DNA of 64,000 nt from Fundidesulfovibrio agrisoli (GCF_022808715.1 NZ_JAKZKX010000016.1:1-64000); one strand, 5' to 3'; positions 16,571-25,791 are shown, counted from the stretch's first letter. The notes: generated from the sequence alone by a model not told the origin. Made by a program: numbers and translations.

Positions 16571-18526
16571 CTACGAAACCGAGCTGCCGGGGATCACCCG
16601 GGCCGAGGGGGCCAGCAGCTCCAGCCCGCCTTCGCGCTTCACGGCCAGGATCATACCCTGCGAGACCACGCCGCGCAGCTTGCGGGGCTTCAAGTTGGCC
16701 ACGATGACCACCTGCCTGCCCACCAGATCCTCCGGCTTCCAGAATTCGGCGATGCCCGCCACCACCTGGCGGGGTTCGGGCTCCCCGGCGTCCACGGTGA
16801 CCAGCAGGAGCTTGTCCGCCTTGGGCACGGGTTCGGCCTTGACCACGGTGGCCACGCGCAGGTCCAGCTTCTGGAAGTCCTCGAAGTCGATGGGCTCCTT
16901 GGCGGGAGCTTCACAGGCGGCTTTGGGGGCGTCCTTGGGCGCATCCTTGGGGGCAGGCGCGGCGGCGGGAGCGGCGGCCGGTTCCGGCGCGGGCGGCTCC
17001 ACACGGGGGAACATGTTGGAGGTTTTGGCCACCGGGGTGCCCGCGCTCAGATTGCCCCAACCCTCTGCCTCCATCGGCAGGTTCATCTGGCTGGCCGGGG
17101 TCGCCACGCCGAGCTGGGCCAGCATGGCCTCGGACGCCTCGGGCATCACGGGCCAGAGGTGCACGGCCACCTTCCTCATGCACTCCAGCACGGAATACAT
17201 CACCGTGGCCAGGCGGGAGGGATTCTTCTCCTTGAAGAGGGTCCAGGGGGCCTGGGTGTCGATGTACTTGTTCAGACCGCGCACCAGTTCCCACAGGGAA
17301 TCCAGGGCCTTGGCGGTCTGGAAGCGCTCGAACAGGCGCTGGTAGTTCAGGCAGCAGTCCTTGGCCAGGAGCATCAGCTCCTCCTCGTCCGGTCCGCCCA
17401 GTCCGGCCTGGGGGATGGCCCCGCCGAAGTACTTGTGGGTCATGGCCAGGGTGCGGCTGAAGAGGTTGCCCAGGTCGTTGGCGAGGTCGGCGTTGAAGCG
17501 CCCGCAGAAGGCCTCCTCCGAGAAGGAGGAGTCGTGCCCGAGGCTCATCTCGCGCAGCAGGAAGTAACGGAAGCCCGCGAGGCCGTACTTCTGCACCATG
17601 GAGAGCGGGTCCACCACGTTGCCCAGGGACTTGGACATCTTGGTGTCCTTGATGAGCCAGTAGCCGTGCACGTTCAGGTGCTGGAAGGGCTCAAGGCCCA
17701 TGGCCTTGAGCATGGTGGGCCAGAACACGGCGTGGGGCTTGAGGATGTCCTTGGCGATCAGGTGGTTGGCGGCGGGCCAGTAGGCCTTCATGTCCTGGCC
17801 GTCGGGCCAGCCCAGGGCGGTGAGGTAGTTGAGCAGGGCGTCGAACCAGACGTAGGCCACGTAATCGGTGTCGAAGGGCAGCTCCACGCCCCATTCCAGG
17901 CGGCTCTTGGGCCGGGAGATGCACAGGTCTTCCAGGGCGCCGCTCTCCAGCAGGGCAACGACCTCGTTGCGGTACTGCTCGGGGCGGATGAAGTCCGGGT
18001 TGGCCTTGATGTGGTTCAGGAGCCAGTCCTGGTATTTGCCCATCTTGAAGAAGTAGTTCTTCTCCGCGATGTATTCCGGTTTGGTCTTGTGGTCGGGGCA
18101 GAGGCCGTCCACAAGCTCTTTTTCTGTGTAGAAGCGTTCGCAGCCGAAGCAGTAGTGGCCGCCGTACTCGCCGAAATAGATGTCGCCGGAGTCGAAAACC
18201 TGCTGCAAGGCCTTCTGCACCGTGGCCTTGTGCACGGGGTCCGTGGTGCGGATGAAGCGGGTGTAGTCGATGCCGAGGTGGGGCCAGAGATCCTTGAAGA
18301 GCTGGCTGATCTCGTCGCAGTAGGCCTGGGGGGTCTTGCCAGCGGCCTCGGCGGCCTTGACGATCTTGTCGCCGTGTTCGTCGGTGCCGGTGAGCATCAT
18401 CACCTGGCGGCCCATGAGCCGGTTGAAGCGGGTCATGGCGTCGGCCAGGATGGTGGTGTGCGCGTGCCCCAGGTGCGGGCGCGCGTTGACGTAGTAAATG
18501 GGCGTGGTGAGGTAGAAGCGCTCCAC
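16571..18526 (-). CDS. metG: Methionyl-tRNA synthetase with C-terminal tRNA-binding domain
   Basis: This 651-residue enzyme charges tRNA-Met. The class I signature HLGH is near residue 18, the zinc-knuckle cysteines are in CFGCERF and CPDH near 125-145, and KMSKS is near residue 296. After the anticodon-binding helical domain comes an Ala/Pro-rich linker (about 500-535), then an EMAP/Trbp111-type tRNA-binding OB fold (about 545-651) starting IDFEDFQKLDLRVATV. I choose GTG 18526, giving MERFYLTTPIYYV, because GGAG lies 7 bases upstream. TTG 18532 overlaps the ricT stop and would be too close to that site. It is cotranscribed behind ricT. Confidence 0.96.
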   Translation of the reverse strand: MERFYLTTPIYYVNARPHLGHAHTTILADAMTRFNRLMGRQVMMLTGTDEHGDKIVKAAEAAGKTPQAYCDEISQLFKDLWPHLGIDYTRFIRTTDPVHKATVQKALQQVFDSGDIYFGEYGGHYCFGCERFYTEKELVDGLCPDHKTKPEYIAEKNYFFKMGKYQDWLLNHIKANPDFIRPEQYRNEVVALLESGALEDLCISRPKSRLEWGVELPFDTDYVAYVWFDALLNYLTALGWPDGQDMKAYWPAANHLIAKDILKPHAVFWPTMLKAMGLEPFQHLNVHGYWLIKDTKMSKSLGNVVDPLSMVQKYGLAGFRYFLLREMSLGHDSSFSEEAFCGRFNADLANDLGNLFSRTLAMTHKYFGGAIPQAGLGGPDEEELMLLAKDCCLNYQRLFERFQTAKALDSLWELVRGLNKYIDTQAPWTLFKEKNPSRLATVMYSVLECMRKVAVHLWPVMPEASEAMLAQLGVATPASQMNLPMEAEGWGNLSAGTPVAKTSNMFPRVEPPAPEPAAAPAAAPAPKDAPKDAPKAACEAPAKEPIDFEDFQKLDLRVATVVKAEPVPKADKLLLVTVDAGEPEPRQVVAGIAEFWKPEDLVGRQVVIVANLKPRKLRGVVSQGMILAVKREGGLELLAPSARVIPGSSVS

Positions 18527-18528
18527 GA

Positions 18529-19782
18529 TCAATCTCCGGATTCAGGCGCGGGGGCCTGGCCGCCTTCGGGGCGTTTGTTCTTGGGTTTGCGCTTGCGCTT
18601 ACGCTTGGCCTTGGCCGGGGCGCCCTCTGCGGGCAGGGCCTCGGAGGGCAGACCAAGGGCCACGATTTCGCCGTCGTCCCCGTCGGTGGAGGGCGCGGCG
18701 TTCTCGAGGGCGCGGCTTTCGCCTTCAGCCGGAGCGAGCCTGGGCTCGGGCTGGCCCGAGGGCTGCTCGCCGGGTTGCGGGGCGGAGCCGGGCAGTCCGG
18801 CATCCTGGGCGCGGGCGTCCTGAGCCCGTGCGTCTTGGGCGCGAGCGTCTTGGGGGCGCGGGGGCCTTGGCTGCTGGGGCCTGCCTTGCTGCGGCCTGCC
18901 CTGCTGGGGCCGCTCGTTGGCCTGCGGGGCGGGGCGTCCGCCCGGCGGCTGCTGCGGGGCCACGTAGGGCACCCAGGTGTCCCCGGCGATGGTGTTCCAC
19001 TCCTCCAGGGTGAGCTCGCGCTCCTCCCCGGCCTCGGTGTACACGGAGATGCACTCCCGGAAGATGTTGGAGCGCAGCACCTTCATGGGGCCCTGCTCGG
19101 TCTGGTATTTCTTGCCGATCTTTGGGCAGCGCCGCTGGAACTCCTCATAGGTGCCCTGCTCGTAGGCCAGGCAGCACAGGAGCCTGCCGCACATGCCCGA
19201 AATCTTGGCCGGGTTGAGGAACAGGTTCTGCTCCTTGGCCATCTTGATGGTCACGGGCTGGAATTTGCGGATGAAGCGCGCGCAGCAGCACATCTGGCCG
19301 CAGTTGCCGATGGCCCCGAGCATCTGCGTCTCGTGGCGCACGCCGATTTGGCGCAGCTCGATGCGCGTGCGGTAGGCTTTCACCAGATCCTTCACCAGCT
19401 CCCGGAAGTCGATGCGCCCGGGCGCGGTGAAGTAGAAGACCATCTTGGAGCGGTCCTGCAGGATCTCCACGTCGACGAGCTTCATGTCCAGGTTGCGCTC
19501 GTTGATGCAGCGGCGGCAATGGCGGATGGCGTCGCGCGCGAGGTCGCGGTTCTCGCGGTAGACGTCCATGTCCTCCGGGGCGGCGATGCGGACGATGGGC
19601 TTGAGCTCTTCCTGCTCCTGGCCCGCGGGTAACTGCTCCAGCACGCTGGCGACGCCGGCCATGGCCAGCCCCTGGTCTGTCTTTACGAGCACGTGCTGGC
19701 CGGGGCGGACCTCGAAGGAGGCGGCGTCGAAATAGTATATCTGGCCGTTTTCCCGGAACCTCAGTCCCAGAATGTGAGTCAT
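18529..19782 (-). CDS. ricT: PSP1-domain protein RicT (YaaT-like) with Pro/Gln-rich tail
   Basis: This 417-residue protein contains the PSP1 domain (about 1-260). Conserved cysteine clusters CGQMCCCARF and CGRLLCCLAYE are seen; in Bacillus the Ric complex uses such cysteines for iron-sulfur clusters and acts in RNase Y-dependent RNA processing. The N-terminus from ATG 19782 (MTHILGLRFRENGQIYYF) matches relatives; an upstream extension in the same frame has no ribosome site. The C-terminal 120 residues are low complexity, with PQQGR and AQDAR repeats and a Lys/Arg-rich stretch KAKRKRKRKPKNKR that could bind nucleic acid. It overlaps the metG start region, so the two are translated from one mRNA. 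Confidence 0.9.
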   Translation of the reverse strand: MTHILGLRFRENGQIYYFDAASFEVRPGQHVLVKTDQGLAMAGVASVLEQLPAGQEQEELKPIVRIAAPEDMDVYRENRDLARDAIRHCRRCINERNLDMKLVDVEILQDRSKMVFYFTAPGRIDFRELVKDLVKAYRTRIELRQIGVRHETQMLGAIGNCGQMCCCARFIRKFQPVTIKMAKEQNLFLNPAKISGMCGRLLCCLAYEQGTYEEFQRRCPKIGKKYQTEQGPMKVLRSNIFRECISVYTEAGEERELTLEEWNTIAGDTWVPYVAPQQPPGGRPAPQANERPQQGRPQQGRPQQPRPPRPQDARAQDARAQDARAQDAGLPGSAPQPGEQPSGQPEPRLAPAEGESRALENAAPSTDGDDGEIVALGLPSEALPAEGAPAKAKRKRKRKPKNKRPEGGQAPAPESGD

Positions 19783-20127
19783 GGTGTATCCGAAACACCC
19801 TGTCGGGTGGTTGAAGATGGATGAACAACCCTTGATAGCCCATGATGGCGGGAACTTCAAACCCCAAGGGGCTCGCAATCCCGGCGGAGTGGGCTCACCG
19901 GGCAGGAAGGGCGCGCCGGTCAGAAAGCGGTGCCCGCAAACCAGACCGTTCAAGAGTGGCTAAGAGGCCGGTAAACAAGAAAATCCAGTCAGATAGAGCA
20001 CTCACGGTAAATGGGCCTGGGGCGGTGAAAAGTTTTTCAAAAAAATTGCGACTGTTTGTTGACAACATGGGGTCACCCGCGTAATTACCGCCTTCCGCGA
20101 CGGGGGGAACGTCCCGAAGCGCTGAAC
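19783..20127. other. Gene-free gap between ricT and tRNA-Lys
   Basis: These 345 bases separate the minus-strand ricT from the plus-strand tRNA. They hold the tRNA promoter candidate listed separately and presumably the ricT promoter. I see no protein-like frame. Confidence 0.5.
20059..20087 (+). promoter_or_regulatory. Candidate sigma-70 promoter for tRNA-Lys
   Basis: A consensus -35 TTGACA at 20059-20064 is followed after 17 bases by TAATTA at 20082-20087, a poor match to the -10. The predicted start about 7 bases later would leave a leader of some 30 bases before the tRNA. Confidence 0.45.
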
Positions 20128-20211
<84 letters not shown>

Positions 20212-20215
<4 letters not shown>

Positions 20216-20244
20216 ACTTAGGTGAATAACCTAAGTCCCTTTTT
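20212..20244 (+). terminator. tRNA-Lys terminator
   Basis: A perfect 12-bp stem, AGGGACTTAGGT at 20212-20223 with 20229-20240, has a 5-base loop and is followed by TTTTT C TTTTT. A sequence-variant copy with compensatory changes lies at 39187-39226. Confidence 0.9.
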
Positions 20245-20397
20245 CTTTTTCTGTAGTATTTTGCCCCGCCATTGCCCCGCGTTTCGAAATCGCGCCGACT
20301 CCCACGTGTGATAATCTTCGTGTCTCCCTACCTTGTTCCAGGCCCGCTTTCAGATGACTAAAGCCATTACATAGGGCTGCATAAATCGGAGGCGGTC

Positions 20398-20643
20398 ATG
20401 TTCGCACACTTCACCCTGGTTCGCCCTGCCTAGCTATCCCTCTGCCTCACCCTGGGCGTCATGCTGGCAGCCATTGTTGCCCCAGCCCAGGCCCCAACCG
20501 TTTTTCATGGCAACGTCCAATCCCATATTTACCACCGGCAGAGTTGTAGATTTTTTGACTGCAGGGCCTGCACGTCCGTCTGCAAATCCCGGGAAGAGGC
20601 CGAAAAGTCGGGCTTCCGTCCCTGCAAGGTGTGTAAGCCTTGA
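20398..20643 (+). pseudogene. Small exported Cys-rich protein, broken by a nonsense codon
   Basis: AATCGGAGGCGGTC places a good ribosome site before ATG 20398. The frame reads a signal peptide but meets TAG at 20431 (codon 12). Beyond it the same frame continues to 20643, with a mature part containing FHGNVQSHIYH, CRFFDCRACTSVC and FRPCKVCKP, a small domain with Cys pairs that may bind zinc. An internal ATG at 20461 could give a 60-residue remnant, but no ribosome site precedes it. The stop overlaps the start of the phospholipase D-like pseudogene (TTGA), so the pair was once an operon. The mature domain is intact, so the loss may be recent. Confidence 0.65.
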
Positions 20644-20960
20644 AGAAAACCCTTCTCCTTCTGGTTCTCCTGGCTCTGGCCAACTCCGCCCACGCCGCTG
20701 ACCTCATTCTTTAAGACGCCCCGGCGCAGGCCTACTTCTCCTTGAAGGGCGGCGGGAAGGATGCCATCGTTCAGGCCATCGGCGCGGCTAAGTCCACGAT
20801 CCTGGTGCAGGCCTACAGTTTCACATCCCCCCTATCGCAGAGGCGCTGAAGATAGCTCACAACCGGGGCGTGAAGGTCTAGGCATTCTGGACGGCTCAGC
20901 GCAAGCCTGTCGCTGCGGCGGCGATTGCCAGCCCAGCCAGGACCATCTGCCGATCACGCC
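20640..20960 (+). pseudogene. Phospholipase D-family nuclease, pseudogene
   Basis: From TTG 20640 the frame gives LKKTLLLLVLLALANSAHA, a signal peptide, then TAA at 20712 where relatives have a Tyr or similar codon. Reading on gives APAQAYFS, KGGGKDAIVQAIGAAKSTI and LVQAYSFTSP, typical of single-domain PLD nucleases. One base then appears lost in the C-run near 20826-20832, since PIAEALKIAHNRGVKV continues in the next frame and meets TAG at 20879. The HKD catalytic half is not recoverable. At least two nonsense codons and a frameshift make this clearly non-functional. Confidence 0.75.
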
Positions 20961-21090
20961 CGTAGAACTGAGCGCTGGCTTGTTCAACTGGAGCGTGGTA
21001 GCATTAGGGTGACCTCAGTCAGGCGATCAGCCAGCACGCGATATGCATGCTGAAACCATGCCGCGATGGACAGCACACGGAGCAGCAGTC

Positions 21091-23820
21091 ATGGCGAAGA
21101 GCACTGTCCCGGTGAAAGATAAGACAGCACATAAAACAGCCGGGTTGGTGAAGAAACCCGAATCCTCCTCAAAACAGGCCGCAGCACCATCAATCCCCGT
21201 CGTGGGCATCGGCGCCTCCGCAGGCGGCCTCGCGGCTTTCGAGGCCTTCTTCTCCGGCATGCCGACGGACAAGGATCCGGGCATGGCCTTTGTTCTGGTC
21301 CAGCACCTGGACCCCAACCACAAGAGCATCCTCACCGAACTCATCCGCCGCTACACCCGCATGCAGGTTTTCGAGGTCGAGGACGGCATGCGGGTTCAGC
21401 CCAACTGCGCCTACATCATCCCCCCCAACCACGACATGGCCTTCCTGAACGGCAGGCTCCAGCTCATGGAGCCCGCGGCCCCGCGCGGCCAGCGCCTCCC
21501 GATCGACTTCTTCTTCCGCTCCCTGGCCCAGGACCAGCGGGAGCGGGCCATCGGCATCGTGCTTTCGGGCACCGGCAGCGACGGCAGCCAGGGGGTGCGG
21601 GCGATCAAGGGCGAGGGCGGGATGGTCATGGCCCAGACCCCCGCATCCACGGAGTACGACGGGATGCCGCGCAGCGCCCTCGCGACGGGCCTTGTCGATT
21701 TCGAGCTGCCCCCGGCGGAGATGCCGTCCCAGCTTATCGCCTATGTGGTCCATGCGTTCGGCAGGCCGCCAAGTGTCGCCCTAGCCGAGCCGCAGGCTGG
21801 GGACAACGCCCTCAAGAAAATCTGCATCCTGCTGCGCGCCCAGACCGGCCACGATTTTTCCCAGTACAAGCCGAGCACGATCCGCCGCCGCATCGAGCGG
21901 CGCATGGCCGTCCACCAGACCGAAACCATGGGCGAGTACGTCAAGTATCTGCAACAGACGCCCCTGGAAGTGGAGGCGCTCTTCCGCGACCTCCTGATCG
22001 GGGTCACCAGCTTCTTCCGCGACCCCGCCGCTTTCGCCGCGCTGGAGGAGTTGGTCATCCCCAAGCTCTTCGCTGACAAGCCCGTCGGCTCCACCATCCG
22101 GGTATGGGCCACGGGATGTTCCACCGGCGAGGAGGCCTACTCCATAGCCATCCTCCTCAAAGAGCACTTGGAAAATCTGAAACAGCTCTACCAGGTGCAG
22201 CTCTTCGCAACGGATATCGACAGCCAGGCCATCGCCACCGCACGGGCGGGCCTGTACCCGGCCAGCATCGCGGTGGACGTATCCCCTGAGCGCCTCGCGC
22301 GCTTCTTCACGAGCGAGTCCGACGGCGGTGCGTACCGGATTCACAAGAGCATCCGCGACATGCTTGTGTTTTCCGAGCTGGACGTCATCAAGGACCCGCC
22401 CTTTTCCAAGCTCGACCTCATCAGCTGCCGCAACCTGCTCATCTATCTCAGCGCGGACCTGCAGAAGAGGCTCATCCCGCTCTTCCACTATGCCCTGAAC
22501 CCCGGGGGCTTCATCTTCCTGGGCACCTCGGAGACGGTTGGCGAATTCAGCGACCTCTTCGCCACGCGGGACCGGAAGATGAAGATTTTCCAGCGCAAGG
22601 AAGACGTGCGCGGCGCGCAACGCCTGGCCATGGGCAGATACATCCCCCCCCTGGCGCCCTCGGAACCGTTGGCCACAAAGACAGCGGAGAAGATGGCCAC
22701 GCCGAAGAAACTGCCCTTGCGCGAACTGACGGAACAGGTGCTGTTGCAACACAGCGCCCTGGTGGGGGCGCTGGTCGATGAACGGGGCGTGATCCTGTAT
22801 CTGCACGGGAGGTCCGGCCTGTACCTTGAGCCCGCTCCAGGCGAAGCCGGCGTCAACAACATCCTGAAGATGGCCCGGGAAGGGCTGCGCCGGGAGCTGA
22901 CCATAGCGCTGCACAAGGCCGCGGTCAGCAAGGAGGAGGTCAGCTTTCCGGGCCTGCGCGTGAAAACCAACGGAGACTACACACCCACCAACCTTGTCGT
23001 CCGCCCGGTTACCGCCGGGGCAGGGGTGAAACTGGACGAGCCGCTCTATGCCGTTATCCTTGAGGCCTCCACGCTGGCAGGCCCACGGCATGGCCACGGC
23101 GGCCCGCAATCCGGCAACGGCAAAGCGCATGACGGCTGCACCAATCCGGACACCGACGCACATATCGCATCACTCCGGCAGGAATTGCGGGCAAAGGAAG
23201 AATTTCTCCAGACCACCAACGAGGAGCTGGAGACGTCCAACGAGGAGCTCAAATCCTCAAACGAGGAGATGCAGTCCGTCAACGAAGAGCTGCAGTCTAC
23301 GAACGAAGAACTTGAGACCTCAAAAGAAGAATTGCAGTCTGTGAATGAAGAGCTGGCCACGGTCAACGCGGAGTTGCAAACCAAAGTCGCGGACCTGTCC
23401 AGGGCCAACAACGACATGAACAACCTGTTGGCCGGGACGGGCATAGCCACCATCTTTGTGGACCATCAGTTGCGCATCCTGCGCTTCACCCCGGCGGCCA
23501 CCCGGATGATCAACCTGATCCAGAGCGACGTGGGGCGGCCCGTGCGCCACATCGTCTCCAATCTGGTGGGCTACGACAGCCTGACGAAGGATGCGCAGGC
23601 CGTGCTGGACACCCTGGCCCCCAAGGAAATCGACGTGCAGACGACGGACGGCAGATGGTACACGATGCGCATCCTGCCTTACCGCACGCTTGACAACGTG
23701 ATTGAGGGCGCCGTGGTCACGTTTTTCGACATCAGCGAGATGAAGCACGCCCAGGAGCTGCTGCGCCAGGCCAACGAGCAGCTCCGGGCGGCGTCCGGCC
23801 TCCAGGGAGATCCCAGCTGA
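21091..23820 (+). CDS. CheB-CheR fusion with PAS domain (chemotaxis-type methylesterase/methyltransferase)
   Basis: This protein is about 909 residues long. Residues 30-210 form a CheB methylesterase domain with the catalytic GASAGG Ser, VQHLDPNHKS His and SGTGSDGSQG Asp, but no receiver domain. Residues 225-490 form a CheR methyltransferase with the SAM-binding WATGCSTGEEAYSI. A linker follows, then a long heptad-like coiled coil (about 690-770) made of repeated NEEL and SNEE units, and a C-terminal PAS domain. ATG 21091 has GGAG 10 bases upstream; ATG 21043 in frame lacks one. Such fusions methylate and demethylate unknown sensory targets. It lies inside the integrated element and is followed by a PAS histidine kinase, a likely signalling partner. 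Confidence 0.92.
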   Translation: MAKSTVPVKDKTAHKTAGLVKKPESSSKQAAAPSIPVVGIGASAGGLAAFEAFFSGMPTDKDPGMAFVLVQHLDPNHKSILTELIRRYTRMQVFEVEDGMRVQPNCAYIIPPNHDMAFLNGRLQLMEPAAPRGQRLPIDFFFRSLAQDQRERAIGIVLSGTGSDGSQGVRAIKGEGGMVMAQTPASTEYDGMPRSALATGLVDFELPPAEMPSQLIAYVVHAFGRPPSVALAEPQAGDNALKKICILLRAQTGHDFSQYKPSTIRRRIERRMAVHQTETMGEYVKYLQQTPLEVEALFRDLLIGVTSFFRDPAAFAALEELVIPKLFADKPVGSTIRVWATGCSTGEEAYSIAILLKEHLENLKQLYQVQLFATDIDSQAIATARAGLYPASIAVDVSPERLARFFTSESDGGAYRIHKSIRDMLVFSELDVIKDPPFSKLDLISCRNLLIYLSADLQKRLIPLFHYALNPGGFIFLGTSETVGEFSDLFATRDRKMKIFQRKEDVRGAQRLAMGRYIPPLAPSEPLATKTAEKMATPKKLPLRELTEQVLLQHSALVGALVDERGVILYLHGRSGLYLEPAPGEAGVNNILKMAREGLRRELTIALHKAAVSKEEVSFPGLRVKTNGDYTPTNLVVRPVTAGAGVKLDEPLYAVILEASTLAGPRHGHGGPQSGNGKAHDGCTNPDTDAHIASLRQELRAKEEFLQTTNEELETSNEELKSSNEEMQSVNEELQSTNEELETSKEELQSVNEELATVNAELQTKVADLSRANNDMNNLLAGTGIATIFVDHQLRILRFTPAATRMINLIQSDVGRPVRHIVSNLVGYDSLTKDAQAVLDTLAPKEIDVQTTDGRWYTMRILPYRTLDNVIEGAVVTFFDISEMKHAQELLRQANEQLRAASGLQGDPS

Positions 23821-23993
23821 ACCGCCGGGCGGGCACGAGCATGAAGGGCCGGACGGGTCAATACTGCCGGCAGGGGACATAGCGGCACGCCGCCGGGTTC
23901 CCCAAGACACACAAACGAGGTTTCGCGGATGGAGAGTTGAGATCAGGGCCGCAGTGTGCTGCGGACATTTGGAACATGCAGTAGCAGGAACCA

Positions 23994-25277
23994 GTGAGCA
24001 CCATGAAGGACACCTTGCGCAGCAGGGCGGAGAAGCTTGCCGCAACGGACGAGGCCAACGCCGGACGCGTGCTGACCCCGGAAGAGACAAGCCGGACGCT
24101 CCACGAATTGCGGGTCCACCAGATCGAACTGGAGATGCAGAACGAGGAGCTGCGGCGCGCGCTTGCGGAACTGGAAATCTCGCGGGAGCGCTATTTCGAC
24201 CTCTATGACATGGCGCCTGTGGGGTATTTGACCCTCAGCGAACAGGGCCTGATTCTCGAAGCCAACTTCACCCTGGCCGCGATGCTTGGCCAATCCCGGA
24301 GTACTCTCACCCGTCAGCCCATCAGCCGGTTCATCCTCAAAGAGGATCAGGACGTCTACTACCGCCACCGCAGACGCCTCATCGTGCCGGGCGAGAGCCA
24401 GGCTTGCGAACTGCGGATGGTGAGGAGCGACGCCAGCCCGGTCTGGGTGCGCATCGAAGCCGTCTTGGTCCAGGATGCGGACGGCGCCCTCGTGCAGCGC
24501 GCCACGATCAATGACATCACAGAGCGCAAGTGCCATGACGAGCTGCGTGAACAAATCGAAGGCATCATCCGGCACGATCTGCGCTCTCCGGCCTGCAACG
24601 CCATGAATCTGGCCCAGCTTCTCAAATTGTCCCACAATCTTACACCGGAGGAGCATCATCTGGTCGATTTGTTGTTGTCTGAGGGCAAGCAGATGCTGGA
24701 CACGCTGAACAGCTCCCTCGACCTTTACAAGATCGAGGTGGGCCAATACCACGGCGAGGCCATGAGCTTCGACTGCCTGCCGCTGGTCGTATCGGTGTCG
24801 GATACTCTGCTCCGCGTCCCCAGGCACCAGGTCATGCGCCTGGTGATCAGATCGAACGGCTTGCCTCCCGTCGCAGGATCCAGACACCCCTGCCTTGGCC
24901 AATACAATCTTCTGCGGGCGGCACTGCACAATTTGATTCAAAATGCGTTGGAGGCTTCGCCGCAGGACGCGACTGTATTTGTCAACCTGACGTCCGGCCC
25001 TGACTGCCGCATCGAAATACGCAACAAGGGCCTGATACCTCTAGACATCCGGGAAAGGTTTTTCGAGAAGTACGCCACATCCGGCAAAAGGTCCGGCACA
25101 GGCCTTGGGGCTTACTCGGCGAAGAAGATGATCGAGGCGCAGGGCGGCAGCATCGAGATGTTTACCCTGGACGAGAATGAAGAAACCAGCATCACGATCC
25201 ATTTGCCCCGTGGCGCTGGCGAGCACGAAGAGCACCGGAGAAATCCGCCGCAACCTCCTGGATGCGTTGAATCGTGA
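23994..25277 (+). CDS. PAS-domain sensor histidine kinase
   Basis: This 427-residue soluble kinase has an N-terminal coiled segment (about 25-65), a PAS domain (about 65-185), an H-box IRHDLRSP with the phospho-acceptor His near 194, an N-box NLIQNALEAS near 320 and a G-box GTGLGAY near 370. No membrane segment is present, so it senses an internal signal. The start is either GTG 23994 (AGGAA 3 bases upstream) or ATG 24003; the shorter one is equally possible. No receiver-domain protein is adjacent, so its output is unclear; it may act with the preceding CheB-CheR-PAS protein. Its stop overlaps a GTG of the following disrupted frame. Confidence 0.88.
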   Translation: MSTMKDTLRSRAEKLAATDEANAGRVLTPEETSRTLHELRVHQIELEMQNEELRRALAELEISRERYFDLYDMAPVGYLTLSEQGLILEANFTLAAMLGQSRSTLTRQPISRFILKEDQDVYYRHRRRLIVPGESQACELRMVRSDASPVWVRIEAVLVQDADGALVQRATINDITERKCHDELREQIEGIIRHDLRSPACNAMNLAQLLKLSHNLTPEEHHLVDLLLSEGKQMLDTLNSSLDLYKIEVGQYHGEAMSFDCLPLVVSVSDTLLRVPRHQVMRLVIRSNGLPPVAGSRHPCLGQYNLLRAALHNLIQNALEASPQDATVFVNLTSGPDCRIEIRNKGLIPLDIRERFFEKYATSGKRSGTGLGAYSAKKMIEAQGGSIEMFTLDENEETSITIHLPRGAGEHEEHRRNPPQPPGCVES

Positions 25278-25650
25278 GCAGAAAGACATCGAAGCCCGAA
25301 TCCGGGAGGACCACCTTGCTGGAAGCCGGGGCGCAGCCGCTGTTCGATCCGAAGGAGTACCCGGAGACGGCCAAGTTGCCGAGAGCGCAGCAGGAGCGGT
25401 TCAAGGCCCTGGACGAACTGTTTCTTCGCAAGCACAAGATTCTGCAAAGGCGCGCTTTGTTGAAGCGTATGGGCGAGGAAACGCCCGGGAATTCATTAAA
25501 GAGCGCGAAGCCCTCCTTGCCGAAGGTATAGACCCAGCCGTAGTTGAACGCGTAAACGGCCCACCCTCAGAAGAGAGTGGGCCGCTGGTGCTGGCCGGTG
25601 ATCCTTTCGTGTTGCCGCCTACTGGCATTGCTTCCCCCCCTCCATATTGA
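25274..25650 (+). pseudogene. Frameshifted remnant, probably a phage-protein tail
   Basis: Protein-like sequence alternates between two frames. In one (starting GTG 25274, overlapping the kinase stop as GTGA) lies LLEAGAQPLFDPKEYPET followed by RAQQERFKALDELFLRKHKIL. In the other, from about 25430 to the stop at 25650, lies KARFVEAYGRGNAREF then EREALLAEGIDPAVVERVNG. Each stretch looks coding where the other does not, which suggests an original reading frame interrupted by a frameshift near 25430. A hairpin (GGCCCAC/GTGGGCC type, 25559-25585) follows in the 3' part. I do not recognise the family. Confidence 0.5.
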
Positions 25651-25674
25651 GCTCGGAACCCTCCACTATTGCCT

Positions 25675-25791
25675 TTAGTCCGTTACACACAGCATCGAGG
25701 CCCGAACTGGCTGCATCATGCCGTCGCGGATAATGCGATAGGCCGTGTGAACGCTGGTACCTGGCCGGGTGAAGTCAGCAGGCTTGTTCAT
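25675..25791 (-). CDS. Possible 38-residue small protein
   Basis: A GGAGG at 25797-25801 (minus sense) precedes ATG 25791, which opens a 38-codon frame (MNKPADFTRPGTSVHTAYRI start) ending at 25675. It overlaps the end of the upstream gene by 17 bases, as is usual in the phage operon. No family is recognised, and the call rests on the ribosome site, spacing and position only. Confidence 0.4.
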   Translation of the reverse strand: MNKPADFTRPGTSVHTAYRIIRDGMMQPVRASMLCVTD

